Source of the DNA: Porites lobata
Taxonomy: Eukaryota > Cnidaria > Anthozoa > Scleractinia > Poritidae
DNA length: 64,000 nucleotides
NCBI GenBank assembly: GCA_942486035.1
Contig: CALNXK010000166.1
Coordinates: 502,501-566,500 of the forward strand
Reading direction: 5' to 3'
The translations under genes and the position numbers were made by a program. The notes below the pieces were generated by a model that was given only the letters and a program-made list of their open reading frames with translations, made no database searches and was not told the DNA's origin. Shown in pieces: positions 10,304-21,859 of this stretch. Position 1 is the stretch's first letter; each line of letters starts with the position of its first letter.

Positions 10304-11566
10304 GTGAACAAGCAGAGGTTGCAATGGCAGTGTTGCCTTTGTTACTACAGACAAAGGCTGGCGCTTGCAGACATAAAGACTTTGTGCAATTTGTCTTGGT
10401 AAGTTTTATACATTTTTTTAATGCAAGTTCTTCAAAAAAGGATAGTTGTTATTTTTTGTTTTGGAAACAAGTGTCCTCACTTTGCAGTTTTGTGATCGCT
10501 CCTTAAAAAATTAATATAGGTTTAAAAAGTTTAATATTTCTGACTTAGAGCCTGTTTAAGTGGAGGTGGGGGACCCCTGGTAGGTGAGGCAACCTGCTTA
10601 GTCAGTCAACGCCCTGTACATATCATGTCTGATTTTAATTTGATCAAGTTTACATAATAGATGGGGTGACCTGCCCCATGTTAACTCACCTATGGGGCCC
10701 CCACCTCCACGTAAACAGGCCCTTAGCTTACTATGGGTATGACAATCAGGACTAAAATTGAACAAAAAGACACACTATGGGGGTGAACAGCATGTTGAGT
10801 ATGTCTGACAGTTGCTTGCCTTACCAGTTAAAGAGAAGAGCGTGTGGTAGTACAAGTACATGTATGTGTGTGTGTTTCTGAATTTTTTCCTTTTTTTACT
10901 CCTTGGTCCTTGTGGCCACTAATCTAGTAGACCAGAGAAGGGTAATTAAATAAGTATAGGCTTCTTGTAAGACTAGGTCTTGACACATAATATGCAGTGC
11001 CGTGGCAGTATTGTCATTTGATATTAAAAATAGCGACCAGCTATGTTTCAGCGGATAATAATAGAAATATCATTTATTCACTAGGCTTATGTTGTTGGTC
11101 TGCAATTTGCTCTTGCCAGGATCATTATATTATTATCTTTGATTTGACATATCGAACACCTTCAAGCTAGTTATAAAAAATATTTTAATATTTTAAAGTG
11201 CTTAAATGTCTTTTTTTTTTTTTACAGGAAGAGACAAATCCAGGAAGTATTGCTGAGAGCCAGGACAACGCATTCCCATTTTTAATATTTATGGGAACTC
11301 TGGCATCGCCTGGAAAAATTTACATTGCTGCGGACAAACAAATAATCTGCAGCTTTGACGTTTCACTGGTTGAAGCAGCTCTTGCACTTCTGGCCACTTA
11401 CTATGTTTTTATGTATAATTATCCTCCTGGACTAGCAAATTTTTATTCCTATATTCAAAAATGCATATTGCACATTTCTGATTGCAAAAAGCTTCCCTCT
11501 TCCCTAATGTCCTTTGTAAATTCCTTTCACGAATTACAGGCGAATATAGTAAAACCCGCCAATTAA
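10304..11566 (+). CDS. 3' two exons of a repetitive-family gene (SAMD3-like annotation in some genomes)
   Basis: Exon 10304-10398 (acceptor TTAG, donor TTG/GTAAGT) joins exon 11228-11566 (poly-T acceptor ending ACAG) in phase 0. Together they encode about 143 residues. The second exon has a pattern that I associate with C-terminal regions of multi-copy uncharacterised proteins, sometimes labelled sterile-alpha-motif-protein-3-like. It reads F-L-I-F-M-G-T-L-A-S-P-G-K-I-Y, then a hydrophobic A-A-L-A-L-L-A-T-Y-Y-V-F and a Y-P-P-G-L-A-N-F motif. No enzyme motif is visible and the role is unknown. Upstream exons were not found (9.5-10.2 kb is repeat), so this could be a gene fragment. Splice phases are seen directly; the family name is recollection. 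Confidence 0.5.
10548..10722. mobile_element. PIF/Harbinger-like MITE, 175 bp
   Basis: The ends are inverted over about 30 bases (GAGCCTGTTTAAGTGGAGG against the reverse of CCTCCACGTAAACAGGCCC). They are flanked by TTA on both sides (10545-10547 and 10723-10725). A 3-bp TWA target duplication with GGGCC-type ends fits PIF/Harbinger. A half copy with the same end lies at 17617-17735. Confidence 0.7.
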
Positions 11567-11625
11567 GAACCTGCATTTTCCCACCCTCGACAGGTTCTTA
11601 CATAAAATAGGACAAAGAGGATCCT
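11540..11625. repeat. Degenerate end of the AGTAAAACCCG element family
   Basis: The sequence GTAAAACCCGCCAATTAAGAAC, followed by CAGGTTCTTAC, resembles the ends of the complete pogo-like MITE at 45520-46028. No partner end could be fixed here. It starts within the last codons of the upstream gene fragment. Confidence 0.4.
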
Positions 11626-12289
11626 GAATGTTCAGTAATCTCAATACTTTAATACAATTCTGATTAGGTCTATATCATTATATACAGTATTTACTCCAGT
11701 TAGTGCCATGTCACTCTAAAGGAACAATGGGTATACCTCCCTTTGACTTTTCTGTAACTTAATATTTTATCCAGCAGACAGTGATTAGGAAAACCAAAGT
11801 GTTATAGCGTCAACCAGGTGCATTTTCTTTTTCTTTGCAAATAAGAAGTTCAAAAATTAATTCAATAACATGATCAAGTTGTAAAAGTGATTGATGTCTA
11901 TTAAGCATCACTTTTTTTTAATCAGATACATTTCTATTTTTCCACTGAAATGGCTATTCGATTTAGTGGAAACCGTATGGAATGATTTGTTTTCTTATCA
12001 GTGTGGGAGAGTATTTTCCAGTTTGCAATGATTAAGACTGTGCACTTTGTAACATGAACTGTTAATGCAGTATAACTATCTTCAAAATTAAGTGGTCCAG
12101 TAAATCAAAGATTGATTTTCTTGAATTTCTGCAGTGTGCAGTATTCATTGTCTAATGTTTGTTTCATAACTGATGTTGTACAGTGAAAATTGAGTTAGAA
12201 AAATGCATGCATCCTCCTACCCCTGATGATTTACAGCACTATTGTAGAAGATTGTGCGGTTCAAATTGTTTAAACTGAGTTTTCTGTTA

Positions 12290-12820
12290 CTCAAAATAGA
12301 TCGTAATTATAGCCTCCTATTTTACTCAGTTCCTTGAGTAATATTTTAACTCGTTGTCAGAGTAAATTAACCTTAACTCAAAATTTAGAGTAAATTTTAC
12401 TCAAAATAGAGCGTAATATTATAGCCGTCTATTTTACTCAGTTCCTTGAGTAATATTTTAACTCGTTGTCAGAGTAAATTTAACTGAACTCAAAATTTAG
12501 AGTAAATTTTACTCAAATTAAGAGTAAAGGAGCATTTTACTCAAAATAAAGAGTCACCATGGATGCATTTGTCTTGAGTAATTTTACCCCTACTTTTGAG
12601 TTAGTTCTACCCAGCAACTGAGTATTTTAACTCACACTTGTGAGTCGACTTTACTCATTCTGAGTAAAGTTACTCTCTTTCTGAGTAAAGTTACTCTTAC
12701 CAACGAGTAATAGTAACTCAATATTTCTGCTAGAGTTAACTCACTATAATGGGTCACTATGGATGCAACGATTTACTCATTATTTTGAGTTAGCCTTACT
12801 CAGCTTTTTTTACTGTGAAC
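12290..12820. repeat. GAGT/ACTC repeat array, copy 2
   Basis: A unit of 110-112 bases beginning TCAAAATAGA repeats about 2.2 times (anchors 12291, 12401, 12513). It is followed by irregular alternating ACTC and GAGT words. The right edge, GCTTTTTTTACTGTGA, is the reverse complement of the left edge of the 2.2-kb array. The two units are near identical, so the duplication is recent relative to the family. Confidence 0.65.
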
Positions 12821-12829
12821 CCTCCTTTC

Positions 12830-14640
12830 TTTCTTTAAGTGAAAATCATTTACAAATAGACAACGTCACTTTGATAAAGTGAATAATGTTGGACAAAAGT
12901 TAGTCTTTTTCTTGGCACCTTTGGTTTTCTAATAGTGAAAGTTACTATGGAGTTTCATATCGTCCATTTGAATTTAGTTTGGAGTCACTGTTTTACTAAG
13001 TGTTATGCAGATTGAGCGCACTGGAAAGCTGAATTCTTACTAAAGACACTCAAAATATTCACTCAAAATTGTTTCCAAGGTAAAACCTAAAAATACATAA
13101 AATATGCCAGTTGCTGCTTTCATGTTCATAATACAATACATTTTAGTGTTCTTTGGCAGTTTCAAAACATAAAAGGATGTTTAGTCTAGATTACAGAATG
13201 ATATTCTTCAAATAGCATTTCATAGCAGTCCTATTTGTTTTAGGCAGTAGTTTGCTTATTTGTCCTACATAAAATTTGAGACTGATTCTCTACCATTTTC
13301 AATTTCTCTACCGAAGCAGTTGAACTATCGTGCTCCTGCTTTTCCTTTTTCTCAAAGTACAATAGTGGTTTCAACTGTTCTGATATTGGCATGTATGTCT
13401 TGCTAAACTGGTCAATGGTAGCTGGTTATGAAGAATTACCCAGGGGATTTTTAGCTCGGTAGAAACAAAAAAATATTTTGAATGAACAATTATTAAACCG
13501 AGATATTAACAACATTTCAGAGCTCTATTATTTTTGCTAGCTTGGTTTAAACCTTTTTTGACTGCTTGACCAAAACTATCCTATCGATGATCACCAATAC
13601 AAACCAATTAATTATACGTCATTTTATGTCATGTATCATCGAAATTGACCTCCCTAGTAAAAAGGTATTTATTTATTGTAATGACCACCAATATGGCCAT
13701 TGGCCTGCTGGTTAGCATGGCTGCAAACCAAAAAGTTTAGAACTATTGATAGAATTAGAGAGACTGAATCATAAAACTTACTATACATTTAACATTCTTT
13801 ATGTTTACTTTGTTACGCGAGTCGTGCACACTTCCCTTTGAGTTAATTATTGTTGATTCACTGACTGTTTAATGTAACAGGATAGCTTAAATTAGGCTCT
13901 TGGAGTTAAGAGGTCCATGTGGAGTTCATCTTTTGTTGGAGTAGCCTTTCATCTGTTGGAGTAGCCTTTTCTGTTTATTTTATCGTTTCTTTTATGCATT
14001 GCTAGGAGTTGGATAGCGTAAGTGATTGTGATTTCAATGCTTTATTCCTTTTAATTTAGTTTTCAAATTCAAGCTGTATTTTTATTGTAGTCTTCTATCT
14101 TGTTGTAGTTTTCCACCACGTGCCATAAAAGTCAATGTAATGAATCTATGAATAAAGAGCCAAGTCAATTCTACGATTGTGGCACTGAGGTAGTGACGGT
14201 GTCTCTCAAACGATCCACTACATCGTATTCAGGATCCCGACATTCTTTGGGGTGGGGGGTGGGGGGTATAGTTTGAGGAAGAATTTTTTATAAACTCATT
14301 GAAGGTATAATTTATCTGAAATCCCTATTTCCTATCAGATTGACTTAAAGGAAATTTCCACCATAGTCAAACCTCCACTAATGACCACCTTTTTTCATAG
14401 CAGTGGTGGCCCAATATTTTGTTTGTTGTCTGCTTTTCAGTTTCTTTTCATGGTGGTGCTTGTCAAGATGCTAGAAAAAGCATTTTATATAGCCAAACAT
14501 GTTCTATTCCCCAAAAATGGTGTCTCACAAGTCAGTCAATCTCCCCCACAATACTGCATGGCCATGTCTCTACAATGGCCACCAAAGCAAATTTAGCATA
14601 CTATTGATAGTTGTTAAGTTTTCTAACTGATTATTAATCA
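12830..14640. other. Non-coding stretch, nothing recognised
   Basis: AT-rich sequence with two short overlapping frames around 14.4 kb that show no domain. No RNA gene or bounded repeat was found. Confidence 0.45.
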
Positions 14641-14785
14641 CTTTAACAAGAAAACAGAATTGTCTAGCCAGTACTTTCCTAATGCTACACACACGTGTTA
14701 AAAGGTTATTATTATAGTAACCTTTTAACACGTGTGTGTAGCATTAGGAAAGTACTGGCTAAACAATTCTGTTTTCTTGTTAAAG
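14641..14785. repeat. Near-perfect hairpin, 68-bp arms
   Basis: The left arm 14641-14708 and right arm 14718-14785 are reverse complements with a single mismatch (TGTCTAG against TGTTTAG), separated by a 9-base spacer. Such a foldback may be a recent inverted duplication or a palindromic MITE. I see no convincing target duplication. Confidence 0.85.
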
Positions 14786-15129
14786 TTTTGATGGGTATAA
14801 AATAAAACACTGGATAAAACTGCCCATTGCAAGCCTTCACACTCTTTTAAAGGCTTTCAGTCCAAAACAACATCCTATTCAAAACAGTAAAAATTGTATA
14901 TCCTTTTTAGGACTCAAGACCTTGAAAACCATACCTTGTAAAGCGGCACTTACACTTATAGGCCAAATAAGGAAGTCCCCCACCTCCCCCTCCAGGGCAA
15001 GGAACACGCCTGGTGAAGACTGGGTAAACTCAAGAAGGTACTGTCGGCATGGATAGTACAATAAAGCTTACGTGCAAGAGATTGCTACCAAAATGAAAAA
15101 TTTCCCCTGCTTTCAAATAGCTGTGAAAC

Positions 15130-17080
15130 AAGACACCACATCTGTCTATTAAATATGTAAGGATTTGAAAACAAATTGGAATGTTTTTTTCAGCTTTTTG
15201 TGATATCATGATGGTGGCCACATATAGAAAACTCTTGGCATATCTCCTGTCGAAACCTCCCATAACTAACAATGAAACTACAAAAATCTGATCGAAACAG
15301 ATTTTAAAGGCAAATAACACTGATGATCGACGGTGCAGGTACGAATTATTTTGTAACACTGGTAATGTTTATGAACTATTTACTAGAAATAGGTATCTAA
15401 CAAACCAAAGTAATATATATGAACAAATAACATAATTTACGCAAATTTGTGGGTAAGAGTAAATTGGGATAGCCATGCACAGGTAATCAGTTAGATTATG
15501 ATGAAGTAGTCAGGATGATTTACGAATGAATCAGTTTTGTTTTGGCTGGAATGTGCCAGTGACCTCTTTACTTTCTGGAAAACAGCTACTCTCAAATAGG
15601 GGGCATTGGGGAATTTAGTCAAGTATAGAGTAGAAAAAATTCACTTGAACTAGCTCTGGTATAGGCTAAGGGTTCTAGGGTCCCAGTGGTACATACATAC
15701 ATGTACCTACCCCAAAATTCCTGAAGTACATCTGGGAAAAAGTAAAATATAAACACAAATAACATTATGCAAATTTGTGGATAAAAATAATATTCTTGAG
15801 ATAACCACAGATTTAAGTTAGCTCATGATGAAAATAATAGTCAGGATAATTTTTGAATGAATGGGTAAGGATTAAAAACAATGGAATGCTTTTAACCCCC
15901 TTGTTGTTACATCAAAAGGGTGGCCACATGAGAAAATGCATGGCATAAACTTTGAAAAAACAGCCTGGTCATACCTGCATCTCCTGTTGAAATCTCCAAA
16001 AAAATTCCCACTACAAAAATCTGATCAAAACACATTGATTTTAAAAGGAAACAACACTGATGATTGATGGTGCAGATAGGAATGATTTTGAAACACTGGT
16101 GATGTTTATGAACTATTTACTAGAAATTAGTGCATCTCAGAAACCAAAGTAACATACTACATACAAATATCATTTATGCAAAGTTTTGGATAAAAATAAT
16201 TCCTGAGATACAAATGTATAACCACAGATTTAAGTAATTTATTTTGAATGAATGGGTAAGGATTTAAGAACAATGATATGCTTTTAGCCAGCTTGCTGTT
16301 ATATCGTAAGAGCAGCCACATAAGGAACTGCATGGCATAAACTTTGAAAACAAAAACACCCTGGTCATATTGCATCTCCTGTTGAAACCTATAGCTCCCA
16401 CAAACATTTCCACTGCAAAATCTGATCAAAACAGATTTTAAAAGCAAGTAACACTGATGATTGACAGTGCAGGTACGAATCATTTTGTAACACTGATGAT
16501 ATTTATGAACTACAGCTGTATTCTAAAAATAGGTATCTCACATACGAAAGTACATATTTCCCTCAGGGGAGGGGGGAGGGTACTGCCATTTATGCTAAGG
16601 TACATGTATGGGCCACTGTGAAGGGTATGGTTTTCAAGCAGTTTACTCTGGGATAGGCCTAGGGTATGTAAATCAGAGGGTTTGGGTCTAGAATCGGGTA
16701 TCATTTTCCAGGACACTGATCAATTGTTTAAAGATTTTAGTCTAGAGGAGGGAGACCAGTAATTGCCAATTAAAAATAACATTATGCAAATTTGTGGATA
16801 TGGATAATTATTGAGAAAACCACAGATTTAAGTAAGAGCATGATGAAGTACTTAAAGGGTGATTTTTGAATGAATGGGTAAGATTTAAAACAATGGAATG
16901 CTTTTTGCCAGCTTGCTGTTATATCATAAGGGCGGCCACATAAGAAAATGCGTGGCATAAATTTTGAAAAAACAGCCTGGTCATAACTGCATCTCCTGTT
17001 GAAAGCCAGCTCCCCCCAAAATTTCCACGACAAAAATCTGATCAAAACAGATTTTAAAAGCAAATATGAAATGTCTGAAA
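15130..17080. repeat. Four diverged segmental tandem copies
   Basis: A segment with words such as CATCTCCTGTTGAAA, CTGATCAAAACAGATTTTAAA and TGAATGAATGGGTAAG recurs four times (anchor near 15238, 15980, 16372, 16989). Copies one and three are followed by a second segment type (near 15595 and 16570) that copies two and four lack. Minus-strand frames in the copies are not consistently open, so coding is unlikely. Confidence 0.7.
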
Positions 17081-17159
17081 AGTTGGTGGTGGTTTTGATT
17101 GTAACAGGGGAATGCGAGGCAGAGACAAAGGTATATAGTTGATAGCAGTATATATTTCC

Positions 17160-17610
17160 CTTTCTCATATTCCCCTCATCGTAATGCTCATATTCCCCTT
17201 GTCATTATTCCCCTGCTGATATTCCCCTCATTGTGTTTAACCGTCCCAGTAAAACAATGAACTTACCAAATTTTCCTTGTCGGTAGTCGTCACAGCTCGG
17301 TTTTACCCTTACATGACTCATTATTGGTCTCAGTCTTAAAATGTCCATGCATCTGCATTGATTTGACTAGTGTACATTTCAGAAGTCTTTCTCTTCTTTT
17401 TGCCTAAAGTTAGACCAATAACTGGTACAATTTCATTGCCGGTATGTCATTTTTGTGAGATCTTTGTCCAGTACTCCCTCTTTGATGTATCATTCCTACA
17501 TCAGCTTAAAAAGGAGTTTGCCAATGTGCAACTGATCAGTGGTTAAAATGATTTTTATCTAACGAACAACTCATGTCCGCAGTGCACGTACCTATATCAC
17601 GAATTCACTA
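17160..17610. other. Non-coding stretch, nothing recognised
   Basis: Pyrimidine-rich ATTCCCCT words repeat irregularly at 17165-17230. The rest holds nothing I recognise. Confidence 0.4.
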
Positions 17611-17616
17611 ACCAAA

Positions 17617-17735
17617 TACGGCTATACGGTCACCCCGCCTAACATGTAAACGTGATCACATTAAACTGAGAGATTATATGGACAGGCGGGTTACCTCACC
17701 TACCTGGGGCCCCCCACCTCCATGTAAACAGGCCC
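17617..17735. mobile_element. Half copy of the PIF/Harbinger-like MITE
   Basis: The right side, ACCTCCATGTAAACAGGCCC, matches the end of the 10.5-kb element. The left inverted end is missing or too diverged. Confidence 0.5.
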
Positions 17736-17918
17736 TTGGGTTCGACGAGATCTCACCGAGATCTCTATCACCTCGCAGTGATCTGTCTGGCCGAAATATC
17801 TTTCATCTAGCTCGTAGCGATCTCAGAGATCTTGCCAAGATCTCGGTTAAATTTTTGCACGCGCCGTGACCCGAAAACGGCTCGACTGTGGAACAGGTAT
17901 TTAACTTAATCACCACCA

Positions 17919-18158
17919 GTGTGGAAAGAAATTTTGCCTTCAGAAACAGATATGGAACAAACGGAGGAAACCTTCAATGAAGTGACGTCGTTGGTAAAGG
18001 CCTTTATCCTGGTGAATACTCGCTTGCTGCGGGAGAGTGGATATCTATTACAGCTGTTTAAAACTTGCTCTGCAACAGTCAATAATTTCACACAGGACTT
18101 GGCTCCAACGCTTACAGGTTTAATGCAAGACTATACCGTGGGTACAGTCAAGACGTGA
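17919..18158 (+). CDS. Hypothetical 79-residue ORF
   Basis: An acidic start followed by an amphipathic helical stretch. The frame ends in TGA without a nearby donor. It has no recognised domain and sits beside repeats. It could be a remnant exon or chance. The function is not known and existence as a gene is doubtful. Confidence 0.2.
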   Translation: MWKEILPSETDMEQTEETFNEVTSLVKAFILVNTRLLRESGYLLQLFKTCSATVNNFTQDLAPTLTGLMQDYTVGTVKT

Positions 18159-18589
18159 TCCGAGAAGTAAGCAAGGCTCAACTACAGAAATATACTTACC
18201 AAGCAATGAAAATACATCTAAAAGATGATGAAGGAACGGAGAGTTATTCCCCCTATATGCCCTATCCCCATCGTTATCTCTCTAGACGGTTATTTTTAGA
18301 TCAACTCTGAGAACCCAGATTTCCAAAAGGGTTGAGTAATAACCAATCATAAGTTGCGAATTTTACCCACGTTGACAGCTGAGCAGATTGACATTTAAGA
18401 ATTGACCGTGAAACAAAATAAAGGAACATGTGGCAATCGGGAGCGCCTGCATACGGCTAGTAAAAGAAAAGAATGCATAAAAAAATACAGCGATTGAGAA
18501 ATTATCCTCCTTTAGGAATTTTTTGTCACAGCCAGCTGTGCGGAAATGAGGACAGAAAGGTCAAGCGACCTGTTAGAGCGGGACCAATC

Positions 18590-18805
18590 GAGAGAATCTT
18601 TCAATGTGAGAATTGGACACACTGTGCATTCAGCGAGCTCGCAAGCGAAGCGAGCGCGCGAGAACGAACGCGAAGCGCTTCTATTTTCTTCTTCCTCCAC
18701 CACTACCCCCTTGCACTGGCGGTCAATAAATCCCCTGCGGTTTATATTTTATTACCCGCGCTTGACGGACTTTGAAGAGAAAATAGAAGGTCTGTGAACA
18801 GGCTC
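18590..18805. mobile_element. Diverged, 5'-truncated relative of the 36.0-kb TAGCCTG element
   Basis: On the reverse strand the end reads GAGCCTGTTCACAGACC, then CTCTTCAAAGTCCGTC and ACCGC-GGGATTTATTGACCG words shared with 35965-36114. The first base is changed, the far end is not found and no target duplication is visible. It carries a GC-rich CGAAGCGAGCGCGCGAGAACG word also present in the 31-32.5 kb element. Confidence 0.6.
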
Positions 18806-20080
18806 CGAAAAATTCTCTCTTCACACCACTTGCTTGAAAAATCGTTTTTCAGCAAGATCAGTATAGGAGCGAGTGAGCGCATCAAGAAAAGTACTCACGC
18901 AGTTTCACCTAGTAGAAAAATCAACTTATTTCACACAAAAGATGCACTTACCAAAGCCAAACGTAAAGGACTTTCATGTTAAGTCAAAGAAGCCACAATT
19001 ATCCACAAGTTTGACGAGAATAAAAAGCGCGTGATTAATCAGTGTCAGCACACGGGCTCCCGTAGCCAAATGCGGTGCCCTATGGCCTAATAGGCTGCTT
19101 TACATTACGTGGCGCAAGTTAAATTGAATTATGATGATGAAAGCGGTAGAGAACCGAACAATGCGCGTGTGTTCAAGCGGGAGGGGAGGAGAGACTGAAA
19201 CACCCGGGAGGTGAAAAAAAAAAAAAAAAAAAAAAATTTTGTCAATTATTCCTTTCTTCTGTTCAATTATTCCTCCAGTGATCCCTTATCCTAAAAAATC
19301 CTCTGACAAGGCTTCATAAGTAAGAGATCAAGCCATTCTTAAGCAAAAATCGGAGTTAGTCTATTTTCTGCAAAAAAGGTCTATGAAACAGTGAGTAGTT
19401 GCAAAATGTTAAATTTTTAACATATTCCACAACTCAGTGAACAAAGTCAGTTTACATTGGGGCAGGTAGATAACGCTTCACTCGGGAAGACAACAGTGCA
19501 ATTGTAACATGACTTTATCCGCTGAGTAAATAACGTTGTACATTTGAGCGAGACGTTCGAACTTCTTTAAATCAGTTGTGGATCATCTCAAGGAGTGGGT
19601 AAGTTTTGATTAATCTTATACCACAGTTTTCGGAATTTTTCAAATCAACGAAAATTATCGAGCTTCGGAAAGTAATGTTGTTTTGCTCACGACTTTATTC
19701 AGTTTACTGATCAAAATAAAATCTGAACAACAAAATTAACACATCTAACATTACTGCATGTAGTAATTTAGTCAATTAACTGGTTGACAGAATTTTTTAT
19801 TTTTTCAGTTTGTAACTTATGATTTCTGAAATAACGACTACTAGGCTTTAAGGGCCATTATTATCTGACTACAATTAAGTACGCGCGTTCCAGATTTCTC
19901 TGTAATGACCTCATGCATTCTCGGTTAATAAGTAGTATTTACTGCTTTTACTCAGAAAACGAGAAAGGCAATAAAGATTAGGGGAAAAAAGGAAAACCAC
20001 GACAATTCCAACGGTTACGGTAGAAGTAGTAGGTTATTTTCGAGAAAAATATGTTTTTCTCGGTTTTCACCTGACGTCAC
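18806..20080. other. Non-coding stretch with a poly-A tract
   Basis: No gene recognised. A run of about 26 A at 19215-19240 after a GC-rich block could be the tail of a small retro-inserted sequence, but no body can be defined. Confidence 0.35.
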
Positions 20081-20084
20081 CAAA

Positions 20085-20270
20085 ATTCAAACTAAGAAAC
20101 TATATTGAATAGATTCTTCTAAAGTTCTACATTCATGAAGAATTACAGCACCTAAAGACCTTTACGTGAAAACAAAAAAAAACAAAACAAAACAAAGGTT
20201 CGAAAGAGTTTGTGGTTTTGCGATAGAGGACGCTTGAATTTCCAGGCTTTTGCGTGATGCAGCATTTTAG
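20085..20270. repeat. Dispersed repeat, inverted relative to 36975-37160
   Basis: Shares GACGTCACC..AAACTAAGAAACTAT, ATAGATTCTTCT and GGACGCTTGAATTTCCAGGC with the 37-kb copy, on the opposite strand. Confidence 0.6.
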
Positions 20271-21204
20271 CTGACGGTCAGGAAAACTCTCATGGGTTAA
20301 AAACGTTACCGATTTTTGGAGATTTAATTTCCTATCTATCCTATTTTAGTATATACACACTCAGTGATCTTGGTAATTCAAGCAATCTGATTGGTTAGCT
20401 ATCTCGGACTATGACGTTATATTCACCGCGCTAGGCGGTGAACATAAAGCAGAACAAAATCGCTGTCGTGAACTAGGTGTTTTGCCAAAGTTTCAAAGTA
20501 AAGCCTTTATGAAAATACACGAATATCCAAGTGCTGATGACTTTGAAGGCAAGAAAAGACTTCATGGTGTTTAAAACAGCGTGATTTATTGTGAAGTGGT
20601 TTACTGTAGCTGACTTTTTGTACGCTCGAAGGTTTGTTTACCACTACAGAGGAAAACGAGGTCGCTTTGTCACTGTTTTGTGATTTCGGGATTTTCTCGC
20701 AAGACCAATTTTGCCTATAAATAGAAGTTAAATTATGGAGAAAACAGGAAGGCAATTTTTTTCGAAAATTGTACGTGCTAGCAAGTTAACAAGGCAAAGT
20801 ACATTGGAGAAAAACAACGCTCACCTTCAGATCGTAGCCGTTGTTGACAGCATTTGCAAGAAGCGAGAAAGAAAACTTTCTCATTCACGGTGAGTTGACA
20901 GAAACAAATAAAGCTGTACTTTATTTCTTCTCAGAATTGGGTAGTAATTTAAATTTTCGGCGTTTTCTTTTAAACCGTTGATGCTAAAGCTTACAAAACT
21001 CGATACAAAAAGATTAAAACTATCATTTGTCATGTTTGAAGATACTGTAAAGATCTAACTTTTGCGCATCCACTTTTTGCGGCTTCGTGTCAACGAATGA
21101 ATTCACCCGTCAATCAAACTAATCGTTTTTTAATGGTTTCCTTTCTGATTCTTTTGAGATCACTTCGTGTGAATATACTAAAACAATTATTCACCTCAGG
21201 CTCA

Positions 21205-21263
21205 GTTAATATTGTTGAATAATCCCCTCGACTTTCTCTCGGGGATTATTCAACAATATTAAC
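21205..21263. repeat. Hairpin, 23-bp arms
   Basis: GTTAATATTGTTGAATAATC plus CCC at 21205-21227 is exactly reversed and complemented at 21241-21263, with a 13-base spacer. Probably the core of a small palindromic repeat. Confidence 0.75.
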
Positions 21264-21436
21264 TTCGCCTTCGGCAAATAATTGCTAAATAGAGACTGAG
21301 CTAATTTGCAGGATATTTGCGTCAATAAAAAGAGGAATGGCATGAACATTCCTGTTGGCAAAAAATATGAAACGGAGAACCTTTTTCTGAAGCAATAAGA
21401 TTTTAATTTAATTTTTTAAATGTGTTTTTGACGCCC

Positions 21437-21665
21437 AGTGTCCCCAAACTATCAAACCATAAGGAGACATAAGGCAAGATTAACGCACGGTAAATATTTA
21501 GCGAGGTATGTTGAGGAACAAAGTGCTTCAATTTAGCGATTAAACCAACCGTTTTACTTAATTTAGTAGTTACATTGTCAATGTGTATTTACCACGAGAG
21601 ATTTTTGTCAATCAAAATGCCAATATTTAATATAATCTTCATTTCTAAATTAACGTATCGATTGG
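21437..21665 (-). pseudogene. Relic of a jockey/CR1-like reverse transcriptase C-terminus
   Basis: Translated on the minus strand, the stretch reads as the thumb region of a non-LTR reverse transcriptase. It has G-I-L-I-D-K-N-L-S-W, then H-I-D-N-V-T-T-K-L-S-K-T-V-G and I-Y-R-A-L-I-L-P-Y-V. There is an in-frame TAA after the tryptophan of L-S-W and a frameshift after P-Y-V-S. It is too short and broken to act. It lies 200 bases upstream of the secreted-protein gene, on the opposite strand. Confidence 0.75.
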
Positions 21666-21816
21666 TATCAGTATCGAAGATCAATAAAGTGCAAAGAAGC
21701 ACCTTGTACAGCATAATAAACAGCCGTAACACAGGAAATTACTGTTCAGTAGCTTTCACTTGAAAGGTCAAACTTCAGGATTTTATCCACAGACTATTTA
21801 GCTCCACTATGAGCTT

Positions 21817-21823
21817 TATATAA
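21817..21823 (+). promoter_or_regulatory. TATA-like box
   Basis: TATATAA, 43 bases upstream of the start codon at 21860. If used, the 5' leader would be only about 10-15 bases, so its role is uncertain. Confidence 0.35.
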
Positions 21824-21859
21824 TTTGTTTATTAATCAATTAAAGGTCATACCCCAACT

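Noticed and set aside
15030..17168. Three minus-strand frames of 108-128 residues in the tandem segment
   Set aside because: The frames are not conserved between the four copies, so coding is not supported.
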